Positions 37,726-50,700 of a stretch of DNA of 64,000 nucleotides are shown here, in pieces. Source of the stretch: Gordius sp. MW1 (Eukaryota > Nematomorpha > Gordioida > Gordea > Gordiidae). Within the stretch, counting starts at the first letter, position 1, and the number at the start of each line of letters is the position of its first letter. The stretch covers positions 8,308,168-8,372,167 of the forward strand of contig OZ038531.1 of NCBI GenBank assembly GCA_964036665.1. The letters run 5' to 3'. The notes below the pieces were generated by a model that worked only from the letters and a program-made list of their open reading frames with translations, did no database searches and was not told the DNA's origin. A program made the translations under genes and the position numbers.

Positions 37726-38568
37726 CCAGCTTCAACAATTTATAATAAGAATGAGAGAGATATCTCTAATTTTGAATCCAACCCTTATTAAGTAAAGTAT
37801 TATATCAGTATAAGTATAATGAGATATTTCTTGCACACCTTCATTGGTGATACCCCATTATAAGTTTGAGCAGCAGATATTGCTTTTAGATTAATATTAA
37901 TAAAAAATTCTTAAATTTTATTAACAATTGTTAATGCATCAAAGCTTTCAAGAGATAGAAATTATAAAAAAAAATGTATGAGTGTCATTGGACTCCACAA
38001 AATATACACAAGCACAAGTTGTTCTGTGCATCTCCCATCTCTAGTTTCATCTAAAATTAAAATTTTGATCCATTTAATTTTGACACAATATTTTTAAGGA
38101 TCATTTTAGCCAAATTAATTAGTTCATTTTAATTTTTTGGTGGTGTAAAGGCGGTTTGTGCAAATAAATTTACAATATCATCAGGGACAATAACATTTAA
38201 ATACTCATTTTCGCATTTGCGAATTTTAGTTTCACAATTAAGTTTTCTTTTATTCTGTTTTTTAATTTAGTCTTTCGAGGATCTAATCTTAAAAACGGCT
38301 TTTAAATTTCTCATTAATTCCTGATATAAATGCTGCCATTATCGTATATTTAAAATTAAGATTTGTTATATATAAGGCCACCATATTTTAGGAGTTGTGG
38401 CAATACAAGATTTTCATAAAAACTTTGTTGTATAGGTTTTACTATTTGTATTATTTTTTAAAATATCAAAATTTGCTTGTCAATATTCTGGTTCCACTTT
38501 GTGCTCTTACAATTCATTTGTACTCAAACTTACTATACCTTGTGAAATTTTTTATATTGCCTTGATTA

Positions 38569-38775
38569 GTGTTGTAAAAACGGCTGAATTTTGTTTAAGC
38601 GACCTTTGGTTCCAGTCGATTAAACTTAAACAGACCAAAAATAGGACCAAAAAACCTTGGTCTGTTATGCGACTAAGAAAAACACAGCAAAAATTTCTTG
38701 GTCTGTTTATGTTTAGTCAACTAAAACAAAAAAAATTAACCAAACAAAACCCAGCCGTTTTTTACAACACAAGTC
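38569..38775. mobile_element. MITE with GTTGTAAAAACGGCTG inverted ends
   Basis: Left end GTTGTAAAAACGGCTG, right end CAGCCGTTTTTTACAAC. The interior has repeated GACTAA/GGTCTGTTTATG words that are themselves mirrored. It interrupts sequence shared with hAT A, so it inserted after the two hATs diverged. Confidence 0.75.
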
Positions 38776-40692
38776 ATGTTACAATCGTTTTAACTACATC
38801 ACTGATAAAGAAAAACTAAATGATTATCAATTTAAATATATAATAACAACTATAAACCCACATATCGAATCGCGCGAATAATAAATCTAGAATAATAAAG
38901 AATGCGAAAAAGGTTCACATATATGGGAACTGGGAAAAATAAGGGGGTAATAAATTAATATTAAATAACTGAAGAAAGCAATAGATATCGAGGAGGCCAC
39001 ATACGAAGAAAATCCCATTAATGCTCGCTTGGCTTGTTAGCGCAAATGGCGCTAGCACGCGGATTTTACAGAGAAAGTTTTCTGACAGCATACGTTTTTC
39101 TTTAGTAGCTTGTTCGGGCATACGTATATTGCACTTTTAATCGTTTTTTGGCTGGGTTTTTAAATTGGTCTTTTCAATTTGATTTCGTTTCTTAATTTAC
39201 CGTAAAAGTTAAATCGTACTTCCCCCTTGAGCTGCTGGGGGGGTTGTTGTAATGTAGCGTCACATCGATGGCTAACGATTGACCACGTATATCTGGGCGT
39301 CGTGGGTTTAGGATACTCAACTTAATGTTTTCATTTAACGCAACCCAAAAAAGTTTCCTTGCTTTCCCCAAGAGAACAAGACAGAAACATCTTCGCCACC
39401 CTAAGTCGCTGAGGCCGCTCCTCAGTGAGAGCTGCTAGCCTCTCGATTACAAGAGTAAGGATACTTTCATTAAATTATCAGCGACGTCACTATACCATAC
39501 ATCAGCTATCGGCGCCGACACGGGCACCAGCGACATCATTAAGTGTAAAAAATCTGTCACCGGGCGTATCTTGCATAAAATGCAACTCCACCTACCATAA
39601 CTACACTGGTCAACAAATAATCGACTTGTGAAATCCTCCTGCGAACTGTTTGCAGGTTCTGTTAGAGTTTTTCACTGTGAACACAAATATGTTTTAGTTT
39701 TTTCCTTATACGTCAAGTTTTTAAAATATTCGCTGTCAAAGTTGCCAAAAACGCGATTTTAGCGTTTTTCAAACGTTAATAACTTGCAAATTAATCGGTA
39801 AAAATTTCTTTAAATAGATTAAATTCCTAGAAAAAGGAGAGCAATGTATATACACTTTTTTTTATCCTAGCACATTTACTTTTTAAATTTTTATACAAAA
39901 TTAACTATTCCTATCTTTTTACATTGACAAATTACCCCAGACTTGAGGTCGCCCTCCCTTCAATTAAACACTGGAATTAAGTGCGTGTTGTTGTTTATCT
40001 ACTCTATTACTACTACCACTACTATTACTACCACTTAGTGGTATTAAATTGCTAACTAGCTTCAACAAACGCGAGCACGCACACTGAGCTGTTTAATATG
40101 CTAGTTAGCATAATGTGTGCTCGCTGTTCGGTGCACCAGGCAGAACAGTAGCATGTAAAAATACTCGAGAGGCGAGTCGAAGCAGCAAAATCTGTTAATG
40201 CATTGAGCAGATAGCAGATTTAATTGCTATTTGTTATAATTACAATATTTGCTCATATTATATATCAAAAATAAATTAAAAAATTTGCCCCCCCCCCTTA
40301 TTTTTGCACTCTTTTTCACTCGGGGGGGGGGGGGGGCGAGGAAAATTCCATAAATGCTCGCTTGCTTTGCGCTAGCACGCGGGTCTTACAGAGAGGGGGG
40401 GGGGGAAGCGTGCATCCACAACAATTACTTTGTTTTATTTATGAATAGATTTTTTTTATTTTGTGCCCTATAAACATATAAGGGATCTGAGACATGGACT
40501 TAATTAGATAAAACTTTAAGCGAGTGTAATGTTAAAAGAAAAAATACACAAAGTAGTAGCGGAATTTAAAGTTTGACGAACGTATTTGGGGTAAAATTTT
40601 TTGAATTGCCTTTGACCCCCTTGTGCCAAATCAAAGCTCGGCCCCCCCCCCTTCAAGGCAAAAAAGTAGCTACGTCCGTCACTGACCGTGAG

Positions 40693-42488
40693 TCCAAGGT
40701 ATAATATTAAGGCCGTTAGTTGGGGCTTTTGCCGTTAGGGAAACTTTGGTCGGTGGGTTCTATTGAGTTAGGAAGGCCGTTTTTCTGATGACTGTTTAAC
40801 ATTAATTTAATATAGAATGACGGGGATGCTTATTTCGGTGATCATCTACTATAGCAGTATGTAAAAATAATAATAAAATCTTTTAAAATTACAATTTTTT
40901 ATGCTTGTAAAATAATCAAAGTTATGAAAAGTAATAAGATATAAACATGATCCTGCCCTTTTTGGGTCACTTAACTCACGACCCAATTACGTTTTAAACA
41001 CGCAACCGAATCCGACCCGAAAGTAAGAAAAACTGCTCTGTGCTAAATGTAATCGATAAACAAAATTGCCAGCTTTGGAAAACCGATTGATGCCTTCGAT
41101 TGTGAGTAACAAATTTATTTAAATATGTATTACAATTATGTATAACTATTATTGCACCATAATTTCCTGTCGCAAATTCACCCTTCTATCTTCTAAATTT
41201 GGCCAAGCCGTCTTAAACCAAAAACAAGCAGGGATGGCCAGAAACTCATAAGTTAATTGAAAGTGGGAAGAACTTATAACCACACTAAAATGTCATAAAT
41301 TTCAAATTTTGGTCAATAATGACTTATAACACATACATATCTCACATTATTTATATTAGCCTATAAAATTTAATGCATGACACTTGGTATACTATTTATT
41401 AAAGTAAAGTGTATTTTATAGGTGACATGCTTGATTAAAACGTTTAATTAATATCTTGTAAACTTAAGAATAACCCTCAAACATTTAGAGTGAAAGGAAA
41501 TTAATTAAATAAAAGATATAAATTAGATAAATTTTCTATATTTAGGTGGCGGGAGTAGAGATGAGGAGAGAGTATGTTCAGGGAAAGAGTGAAATGTTGG
41601 TAAACATCTCATATGCGCTTGTCTTCCTTGTTAGCATAGACTCTAATATAGTTTTTATCAATTCTATATCTATATATGTGCTGCAATACATAGATATTTT
41701 TAATATTTATTATCAGTGGCATAGACGAGGGGAAGATTTTTGCTGATAGAAATTATTAATTACCATCATAATTTAAGCTTTAATTTTAGATTAAAATCTA
41801 CTTGCTAATACAAACCAAATTTTAGTAATTAAGGTAAAAAAGGATTTAACTTTTCTAAGAGTTTAACATGCTTATTTGATCTTACTTTAAATTGTTAGTT
41901 TTTAGAAATTGCAAATGTTAATACCACTAGAAAAATTATAATAAAATACAAAAAAGCTCAAAGTTGGTAATTTTACAAAGAATTTTGCTTACTTGATTCT
42001 TGCATGCTTCATTTTTAAACTTGTTAAAGTTGATGTGCTAATTCTACAATAGAGATTGGTGATTAAATTCAATTAAAAATTAATAACCATCATGGTTTAG
42101 TAAATTGATAATCTACTTTTAAATGATCACGACATACCCAGCTTTATATGCAAATGTAGTTGGCAAAAGTTTGATTTATGAAATTTTGATCTGTGGATGT
42201 CTTACATGTCGTGATGGGCTTTTTCGCAACCGGATTGAAAAGGCTTTAATGTAATCAAAAGTGCTGGCCTAGATTTTTAATTTTTGTATTTTGATTTATA
42301 AAAATGGTGTGTTTTTATGATGTTTATCAAGTTTTATATACGTTGTTTAATGCAGCTAAAAGTGGTATTAATGAAAGTTAAACGACGGGTCGCTTGGTGG
42401 AAGAGATAAAACCCCGTTTGAGACTGATGATTTTTTAATATAATTAATATTGAATAATCTCAACATATTAATATAATTTGAGTTTTGA
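40693..42488. other. Noncoding stretch
   Basis: AT-rich. A possible hAT end fragment (CAGTGGCATAGACGAGGGG) lies near 41715. No exon can be supported. Confidence 0.4.
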
Positions 42489-42643
42489 GGTGGCCCGTCA
42501 ACTTGCCGAAAACCATCTCGCCGAATTCACTCTGGGACATTTTGTGATTGGTTGAATGGGGTACATTTTTAAATTAGGGGACATTTTGTAATATGGGACA
42601 TTAAATTCGGTGAGATGGTTTTCGGCGAGTTGATAGGGCACCG
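42489..42643. mobile_element. MITE, same family as 33988-34135
   Basis: 155-bp copy starting GGTGGCCCGTCAACTTGCCG and ending TTCGGCGAGTTGATAGGG then CACC. Flanks AGTTTTGA and AATTTTGA match at seven of eight positions (allowing one extra base at the right edge). Confidence 0.9.
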
Positions 42644-42891
42644 AATTTTGACACATTTAAAAAGCATCAAAATATAAATAAAATTCTAAAAGTAGCCATT
42701 ATAATTTTTTGAAAAAATTGTTTTAACATTGACAAAATATCCTCATTTAAAAAGCATCAAAATATTTTTAAAATTCTATAAGGGGCCAGGCTGGGCCCGT
42801 GCCTTGCAAAAACTGAGCTTTGGAAAAATGATCACCCCCGGAATTGGTTCACAAAATTTGAATAATTTAACCGTTAATGCATAAGTACAAA

Positions 42892-43056
42892 CATGGACAT
42901 AGCCAGAATTTAAATTAGAGAGAGGCAATAATAATTCAGAGCGAGCAACATGATAATTATTTCCAAATTTTCAAATTTATATTGAATTTTAAAAGAATTT
43001 CTGGATATAGATGGGGGCACCCATCCATCCCTGCCTCTCCCTGGCTACACCCATAG
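42892..43056. mobile_element. hAT-type MITE, 'CATGGGCGTAGCC' family, diverged
   Basis: Starts CATGGACATAGCCAG and ends CCCTGGCTACACCCATAG. The interior is more diverged and the target duplication is not clear. Confidence 0.7.
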
Positions 43057-44754
43057 GTAAAAACATAATGTTGAGGAAGATTATTCTAGATGTTTATATA
43101 TTTTTTAATTAATTTGTTTAATCGAAAGACACAAAATTACCCTCCCCTCTTTAGACAATACTTCCTAAGTCACTGATTGCTCTAATGAGTCAAAAAAATA
43201 ACTCTATCCTGGTAAAATTTATTGCTGAATGATTAGTCAATAGATCCATGATGTGAAACATAGCAAAAGCTTATATAAGGAAGTGTGAATTTCAGGCATG
43301 TCGTTTTATTTAAGTTAGTAAATGACTTTTAACTTGTAAAACATGTTTCTTGCGGATCACAATATTTGATCTATTAAGCCGTATTTGAATCTTATCAGAA
43401 TCCATAGCCTTTTATTACAAACTTTTATTGAATTAGAGGCATCAAAGCCTCGGCGAAAGGTGACAAGTTGGATCAAATTTAAATTGGTCATATGCTTTTA
43501 AAATTTCAAATATACAAATGGCGATTGGCATATGAAATTTTTGGTCAAAATCACATTTTATGAAAGTATATCTAAAAAAAGAATCAGATCCATGTAAAAA
43601 ATATATGTGTGAACTTCAAAAATGTTTAGAAGGTACTTTGAATTATTCATTTTTTATATTTGGGTAGCTAATGAATTTCAATAAAATAACTGTTCTCATG
43701 TTATAGAAAAAATACTTGATTGTTGCATTATTAATATGGAAAGATCTCTAACGTGTGATGGGTTTAAAGGAAGAATTGAGAGAAGAAAGAAAATTAGTTT
43801 TATTAATACACCTTAACTACTATAAAAAAATTTATATTGACAAGCAATCTTGTGTTCAACACTTGTTACTATAGTTTTTGTTATAAATATTTAAATTTAC
43901 AATGTTCTAAAATAAAATAACTATTAATATATTTTTGAAGTTGATATAAGAATTCTCTTACCCTTAATTTTCAACTACAATGTTTTTTTTTGCCTAAAAT
44001 CATGCTTTCCCTAAGCCACATGATTACTTTATACTTGGTAATAAATAGCCCTTGAATAAAGATAGGGTAACATCACAATATTTACTATAGAATTTAGCCA
44101 TATTAAATACCCACCTACTAATATCCATATTAAGACTGAAACACTTTGTCAAAATTTTTATTAATACTTTGCCTAACTTCATTGTATACATATAAAATAT
44201 GTGGTCACTTTTATTATAAAACAATTTTAAGTATTTATGTAAATTGTTACCATTTCATTTACAATAGTTTAATCTTAATAATATATTACAAGTATTTAAC
44301 AAATTTTTATTTAACATAAACTAGTACTCATGCCATAATTTTTTAATTTCAATAAAATGTAGAAATATTACAACAGATCAAACTTAACAATAAAATAATA
44401 CACATGATAGGTATTTGGTCAGAGCAATTTGATCAATTTAAAATATGTGCACTGAAGATCAAAACAAAAAATCTATTAAAAGTGTAACATTCCAAAAAGT
44501 TAAAAAAACTAGGTATAAATGTAAGTAAATAAACCGTTATAACAATGAACCTTAAATATGCCGTACAATTATAAATCAATAAAAGGGTTTTTGGTTTCAC
44601 ATGATTTGCATTATAAATTTTGGTATAACAAGGTATCCAACGATATACCATTGACTGATTGTGTGTGTAGCAGGTTATGAGACCAATTGTGGAATGTGGG
44701 GGAAATTATTGCATTTAATAAGACACCGAACGACTTAGTTTATCATACGACGCT
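43057..44754. other. Noncoding stretch; 3' flank of the chondroitin factor gene
   Basis: No exon was seen. The part next to 44755 must include the 3' untranslated region of the chondroitin gene. An AATAAA on the minus strand lies near 44308-44313, but I cannot say it is used. Confidence 0.4.
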
Positions 44755-47700
44755 CTATTTACCGATGTACCTTATAACTTTGTTTTTGTTGGCCATGATA
44801 GTCTCGTACTGGCTCATATTGATACCCAATTGATTTTCGAAAACTCTAAATGCCAATTGGGTATTAGTACCGGCGTTAGAGTATTTGCGAAGCGAGCATT
44901 CCTGTTGGCTCATAGCAAACATGAACCCCACCACTGGGCAATCAACTTTTCCCTTGTGGCAGGTGGGAGAGGGAGTGCACTCTAAATCATTAGAACTATG
45001 TTTGAGCACAGCGAACGGTTCTACGTAACGGAATAATTCTAACTTATCTTCTTCCCCCAAAAACAATTCCGCCACATCCAGACTCGGTGGGTAATGTAAT
45101 GAATTTGCCAAAAAGGTGACGTTGGCTGGCTGCGAGGCAGGGTTGCTAGCGTTGTAATACCTAGTAAAAAATGTGAAAAATTTCACTACGTTATGCGATT
45201 ACTAAGGTACCTGCTCTTTAACTCGAACGAGTTGAGCCTAGTATTTAATAACTCTTGGTTGAATTTAATTATCCGATGTCAAGAATAGATTAAGATTTTA
45301 AAATGCAATTATAAATGTAGTGATATAAAATTAAAGTTTGCCTCGTTTTATCTTTAAAAAATATAATTGCTTATAACTCCTAATCTTTTTCCCAAAAAAT
45401 AATCGAATATAAAGATAAATAATTACAAGAAACTGTGGCTAAGGACATTAATGACAACAAATTGTAAATGCAGCCAAAATTATGGAAAAATTATTCTTTT
45501 AAAAAAGTGTATACTTTTTCATTGAACAACAGCCCAATTAATTCATATATTTAGGTAACGAAATGGTAAGCTCTGTAATGTGGACAAATTTTTTAAAGCA
45601 ATCTCAGCATTTTTTTTAAATTAAATATAACACCGTTATAAGAACGAATATGGGCGTAGCCAAGGGGGGGGGGCAGGGAGAGGGGCTGCCCCCCCCTCTA
45701 AATCTAAATATTGGTTAAATAAAATTATGGACAAAATTTCAAAAAATGAACATTTTGCCCCTCCCTAAATCATTATTGCCCCTATCAAATCATTATTGCC
45801 CCCCTCTAATTCCAATGCTGGCTACGCCCATGAGAACGAAAATCGAATTTTTGTATACTTTTCGAGGGCTGACATAAAATCGGACAAGTAAAAGGAAGCA
45901 ATGCCCCAATTGGCCTTATCATAGCGCCCAACGTTGGTCATTATGTCATGAATGTCAGGCTTGTAGTCGGGAGGTTTGCCCTCGTACGACGGCTTAGCTA
46001 TATCAGGATCATATCTGCCCATGTGTGTATCAAAAAATTTGAGATTTATATTGTTACACTCATTGAAAAGTTAGAGTAAACACTAGAGTCTAGATTAAAG
46101 CTCATAAAGTAACAGGTGAATCGGGGTCAAAGTCGCAGAAAAAAAGCAGCAGAATTGGTCAGAACTGGTCAGACCAAGATTTTAGATAATCAAAATATTA
46201 GAATTAAATCTCAAATGGGGAAGGAATTTGATGTGCATCTAACCCTAACCCTAACCCGCCGAACCTAAAACGCTGACCTAAAACACTAACCCCTGACCAA
46301 TCTTGATCTGACCAGTTCTGACCAATTCTGCTGCTTTTTTTCTGCGACTTTGACCGGTTCCCGTAACAGGTATATTAATCCAAATTACATTATAAAGTAG
46401 TAGGGCGAGAGTGTGGTGTAAATGTTGCAAATTTCTATAAAGTTGTTCTCGTAACGTCCTCGTTATAAAAATATTTTTGCTTAATCCTTTAATAAGCATA
46501 TCCCCTACCCGAACAATTAAGCGCTAATAAAACGCTCATTGAAAGAAAATAACAAATAAAATAATTTTTACATCATCCAATTTAATTGAAATTAGCTAAA
46601 AAATGTGGTGATGACTAAAATCTGCTATATCAAAGTTAGGAGCATCGCTCGTGTTAACACTGCCCACCCACTCCCTATTATTGATTTACATTCGTTGATT
46701 TTAAGTTATATGCTGAAAACCTCAGAATATTGGCACAAAATGAACAGACATCAAAAAACTCGGGCCTTCGGCCCTCGTGGGAAGGGGAAGAAGGGAAGGG
46801 AAGAGGGGAAGGAAAGGGGGGACGACTCATCTGTACTTCGTATAAATGTATCATATTTGCTATGCAATTTATGGGCGAGAAAGGTGGGAAGGGGCGAGAA
46901 TGCCTATAGGGGGGTATTAAATGCCTAATGATTAATTAATTATTTACACAAATTTTCCATTATAGGCAAAATGTAATAAAGGCAAAATGTAATATAGGCA
47001 AGGGTTAGGGTTAGATTTAGTGTTTGCACCTAGTTGCGTATTACATTAGTTTTTATGGCCTTTAGTGATTATGGGTCTAACAAACATTATATTATAAAAC
47101 AACACAATGTTAAGAATTTGCAGAATTGTTGGGAGAAATTTTTTGTTGAATTTGAACAATTTTTAATTAAAAAAATCAAAATTTGGCCAATGGCCACTTT
47201 TTCTCTATTGGTCAGTACCAACAGATACTCTATAAGTCAATGATAGCCAAAAAAACGGAAAAAAAATTTTGATGCTCACTTTGGCCAATGGTCATTTTTT
47301 TTCATTGGTCAGCAGCCGGCACACGGTAAAGTGGATATAAATTCATAAGAGTAAAAAAAACGAAAAAAAAATTTTCGAATAACATTTTGGCCAATGGTCA
47401 TTTTTTTCCATTGGTCAGCAGCCAGGACACGGTAAAAGTGGATATAAATTCATAATAGTCAAAAAAAAACGAAAAAAAAGTTTTCGAATCACATTTTGGC
47501 CAATGGTCATTTTATTCCATTGGTCAGCAGCCAGCGGACGGCCAAAAAGTCATAATAGCAATGGTAGGAACAGGAACAATCATAATAGTCAAAAAAAACG
47601 AAAAAAATAATTTCGATTCACATTTTGGCCAATGGTCATTTTTTCCATCGGTCAGGAGCCAGCGGACGGCCAAAAAGTCATAATAGCAATGGTAGTAACA

Positions 47701-50700
47701 GGAACAATCATAATAGTCAAAAAAAAAACGAAAAAATAAACTCGGATTCACATTTTGGCCAATGGTCATTTTTTCCATCGGTCAGGAGCCAGCGGACGGC
47801 CAAAAAGTCATAATAGCAATGGTAGGAACAGGAACAATCATAATAGTCAAAAAAAAACGAAAAATTAAACTCGGATTAACACTTTGGCCAATGGTCATTT
47901 TTTCCATCGGTCAGGAGCCAGCGGACGGCCAAAAATTCTTATTATCAATGATAGTAACAAGAACAATCATAAGAGTCAAAAAAAACTCCGGGATTCTAAC
48001 CCAAAAACTAGTTAAATTGAATAGCAATTAAAAGTAAACAACTTTTATTTATGTTTATTATATAACATTGGTCAGCAGCCAGCGGACGGCCAAAAAGTCA
48101 TAATAGCAATGGTAGGAACAGGAACAATCATAATAGTAAAAAAAAACGAAAAAAATAATTTCGATTCACATTTTGGCCAATGGTCATTTTTTCCATCGGT
48201 CAGGAGCCAGCGGACGTCCAAAAATTCTTATTATCAATGTTAGTAACAAGAACAATCATAAGAGTCAAAAAAAACTCCGGGATTCTAACTAAAAAACTAG
48301 TTAAATTGCATAGCAATTAAAAGTAAACAACTTTTATTTATGTTTATTATATAACTAGTTAAATTGCATAGCAATTAAAAGTAAACAAATTTTATGTTTA
48401 TTATATAATAGATAATTTAACAAATCTTATATTATAACACACCGAGGGAGATAGAGATGAGGGGTGGGGCACCTCTTATGCATTAATTTAAAAAATAACA
48501 CAGCGAGGGAAATAGAGATGAGGGGTGGGGCAACTCTTTCTCATGCATTAATTTAAAAAAGCGATAACCTAATACACCCAATGCAAATAGATAGGGAGTG
48601 TAACGGACGACGGACGACGGACGGACGGACGACGGACACCAAAAAACGAGCCCATAAATTGCATAGCAATTAATAATTTAAATAGGACGACCCATGATTC
48701 ACATTAAAAAAGACATCTCATAAAGCACGTTTAAGCGCGATATTGTAACCACTACTCACGTATAGAGATAATAGCGCTAAAATTTTCATTAAACAACACA
48801 CAACATTAAATTAATTGCAACCACTAAACAATGGGAGATACCTTTGTAAAACTATATTTTGTGGTGAAAGATAATTGCTCTATATTTACACTAAACAACG
48901 CATACAGTGAAATAATTATTAATATATATTCATTTTTAACAATTAATTTAGTTAAACTGATAAAATAGAGTGAGATGAAATTCTTACTATCCATGTAATT
49001 AAAAATAAAACCATAGGGGGAAGCATCTATTCGCGATTACACATTGATTAAGCGCAACGCGACCCTTAAAAGAGATAAAAAAACAATAATAGCTTCTTAA
49101 ACTATTAATTATTATTATGCTAACCTTTGGAAAGGTATGGCGAAACTGACTTTGTAACCGCGACGTGTATTACCCATGGCACGCACCATAAAATCACTGG
49201 CCGATAGTCTAGCGTTAACGGGCACCAAAGTTACGAAATTAATGTATCTCTTGTCAGCCCCGCTCAGGTTTGTAAAGGAACGGCGGTCGTCTCCGTATTT
49301 GGCCACTATTTTTTCCGCGAAAGCTGCGACAATTTTAACCGACTCACTACCATCGTAAACGTATGTTTGTTTGAGCTGGGCTACCTTTAGAGTACGCATG
49401 GGTATATGTGTAGATTTTGTTAATCAATCGAAATATTTCTTTTAGCATTGTTAAGGAAAGGTGCGAGATGCTTGATTAAATCGGTGAGTTTTAGGAATTT
49501 ATAATCGTCTACCAATATTTACCTATTTTTAAATCCACTCCCCGACACTTATTCTAAATATTTTAAGAATTAAGCTTTGAATGTCTAATTATCATTTTAA
49601 GCTTTACAGTGATATTAGAATTGGCAGTCTTATAGGTCAGTAGCTAGCCACCTTGAAATTGTGATGTAATCCATTTAAAATTAGCACTGATTCATTAAAT
49701 AATATTTACGACGTTTTTTTGGTAGAAAGCTATTGCCAATCAAAAATTCAGCGCGCATAATAATGCGTACTCAAAATCAAACGATATAAATGTCGTGATT
49801 TCTTAATCGTAACTTTAAGCAAAAACGGCTGTTTAACGACTATGAGCTCGTGCAAATTTAGGATTCGAATTCTTAACAGCGCTCCTCCTATATAATTTTT
49901 AATCAAATTCTTCATCACTGTTAAAGTTCTAAAAAATTTGATTGTTCCAGTAACAATAAAATCATTAATATCTAACCCAGGGTTTCTTTCAGGGGGGAGC
50001 CCGGGGGGGTATTAGCCCCCCGGGCAATTTCAAATACCCCCCCGGAGAGATTTAATTGAAGGAAGCATGAACTCAATTCCATCATGAAGTCATAAATTAT
50101 ATTAATAGGGTAAAATTGAAATTCAATAAATTATTTTAATTTGTCAATAAAAAAAATATAAAATTTTCGAAATTAAATTTTTTTACAAATCAGGTGGAAA
50201 TCATTAATAGACATGATTCAGTTGCATTTGACCAAAAAGCAAAAAACAAATAAATGTCTACGAAAATGCATTTGTCGATTGAAATGTGTGCATCTAACCC
50301 TAACCTAAAACCCCGACCTAAAACACTAACCCTAACGTTTTCGTCTCTGTAAACCGCTCTCAAGTTAAATATTCATGGACATTCATAGATATTTTATCAG
50401 TTAAACTTTGGTCGAATGCATCGATACGCATAGACATCATTTTTTAACATCTGTGAACCCTAATTTACAATCTTGAAAGTTACAAATTATCTTTAATTAA
50501 AAAATATCAATAGGTAAATAAACATAAATAAATGCTTTTAGAATTGTTAAATCACTATCTTACTTATAAACTTAAAAAAAATTATTATTAATAATAGATT
50601 CTATTGTTTGTTTTTTAATGATATAATATGCTTATTTTGAATTGCACATGTTTGGTAAATATAAAAGTACTCTTTTACACTACTTTAGTAAAAAGGAAAA

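Larger units (their letters stand above)
35823..40684 (-). mobile_element. hAT transposon B, inverse of hAT A
   Basis: 4862-bp element with ends CAATGGGTAGCTAGG and GTAGCTACGTCCGTCACTG, flanked by ACCCTGAG (35815-35822) and ACCGTGAG (40685-40692), seven of eight matching. The right end region (TTTTTTGCCTTGAAGGGG read inward) and about 40425-40600 and 38030-38560 match hAT A in inverse orientation. A minus-strand hAT C-terminus (ENEYLNVIVPDDIVNLFAQ) lies at about 38230-38150. It is swollen by later insertions at 36650, 38569 and probably 38900-40400. No intact transposase. Confidence 0.8.

Noticed and set aside
39425-39631. Open frame of 68 codons with higher GC than its surroundings
   Set aside because: No recognisable domain, and it lies among nested insertions in hAT B with no splice or conservation support.
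47524-48031. Repeated short open frames with ANGHFFHRSG or AVRWLLT motifs
   Set aside because: These are six-frame readings of the tandem hairpin units with no start context or conservation beyond the DNA repeat.
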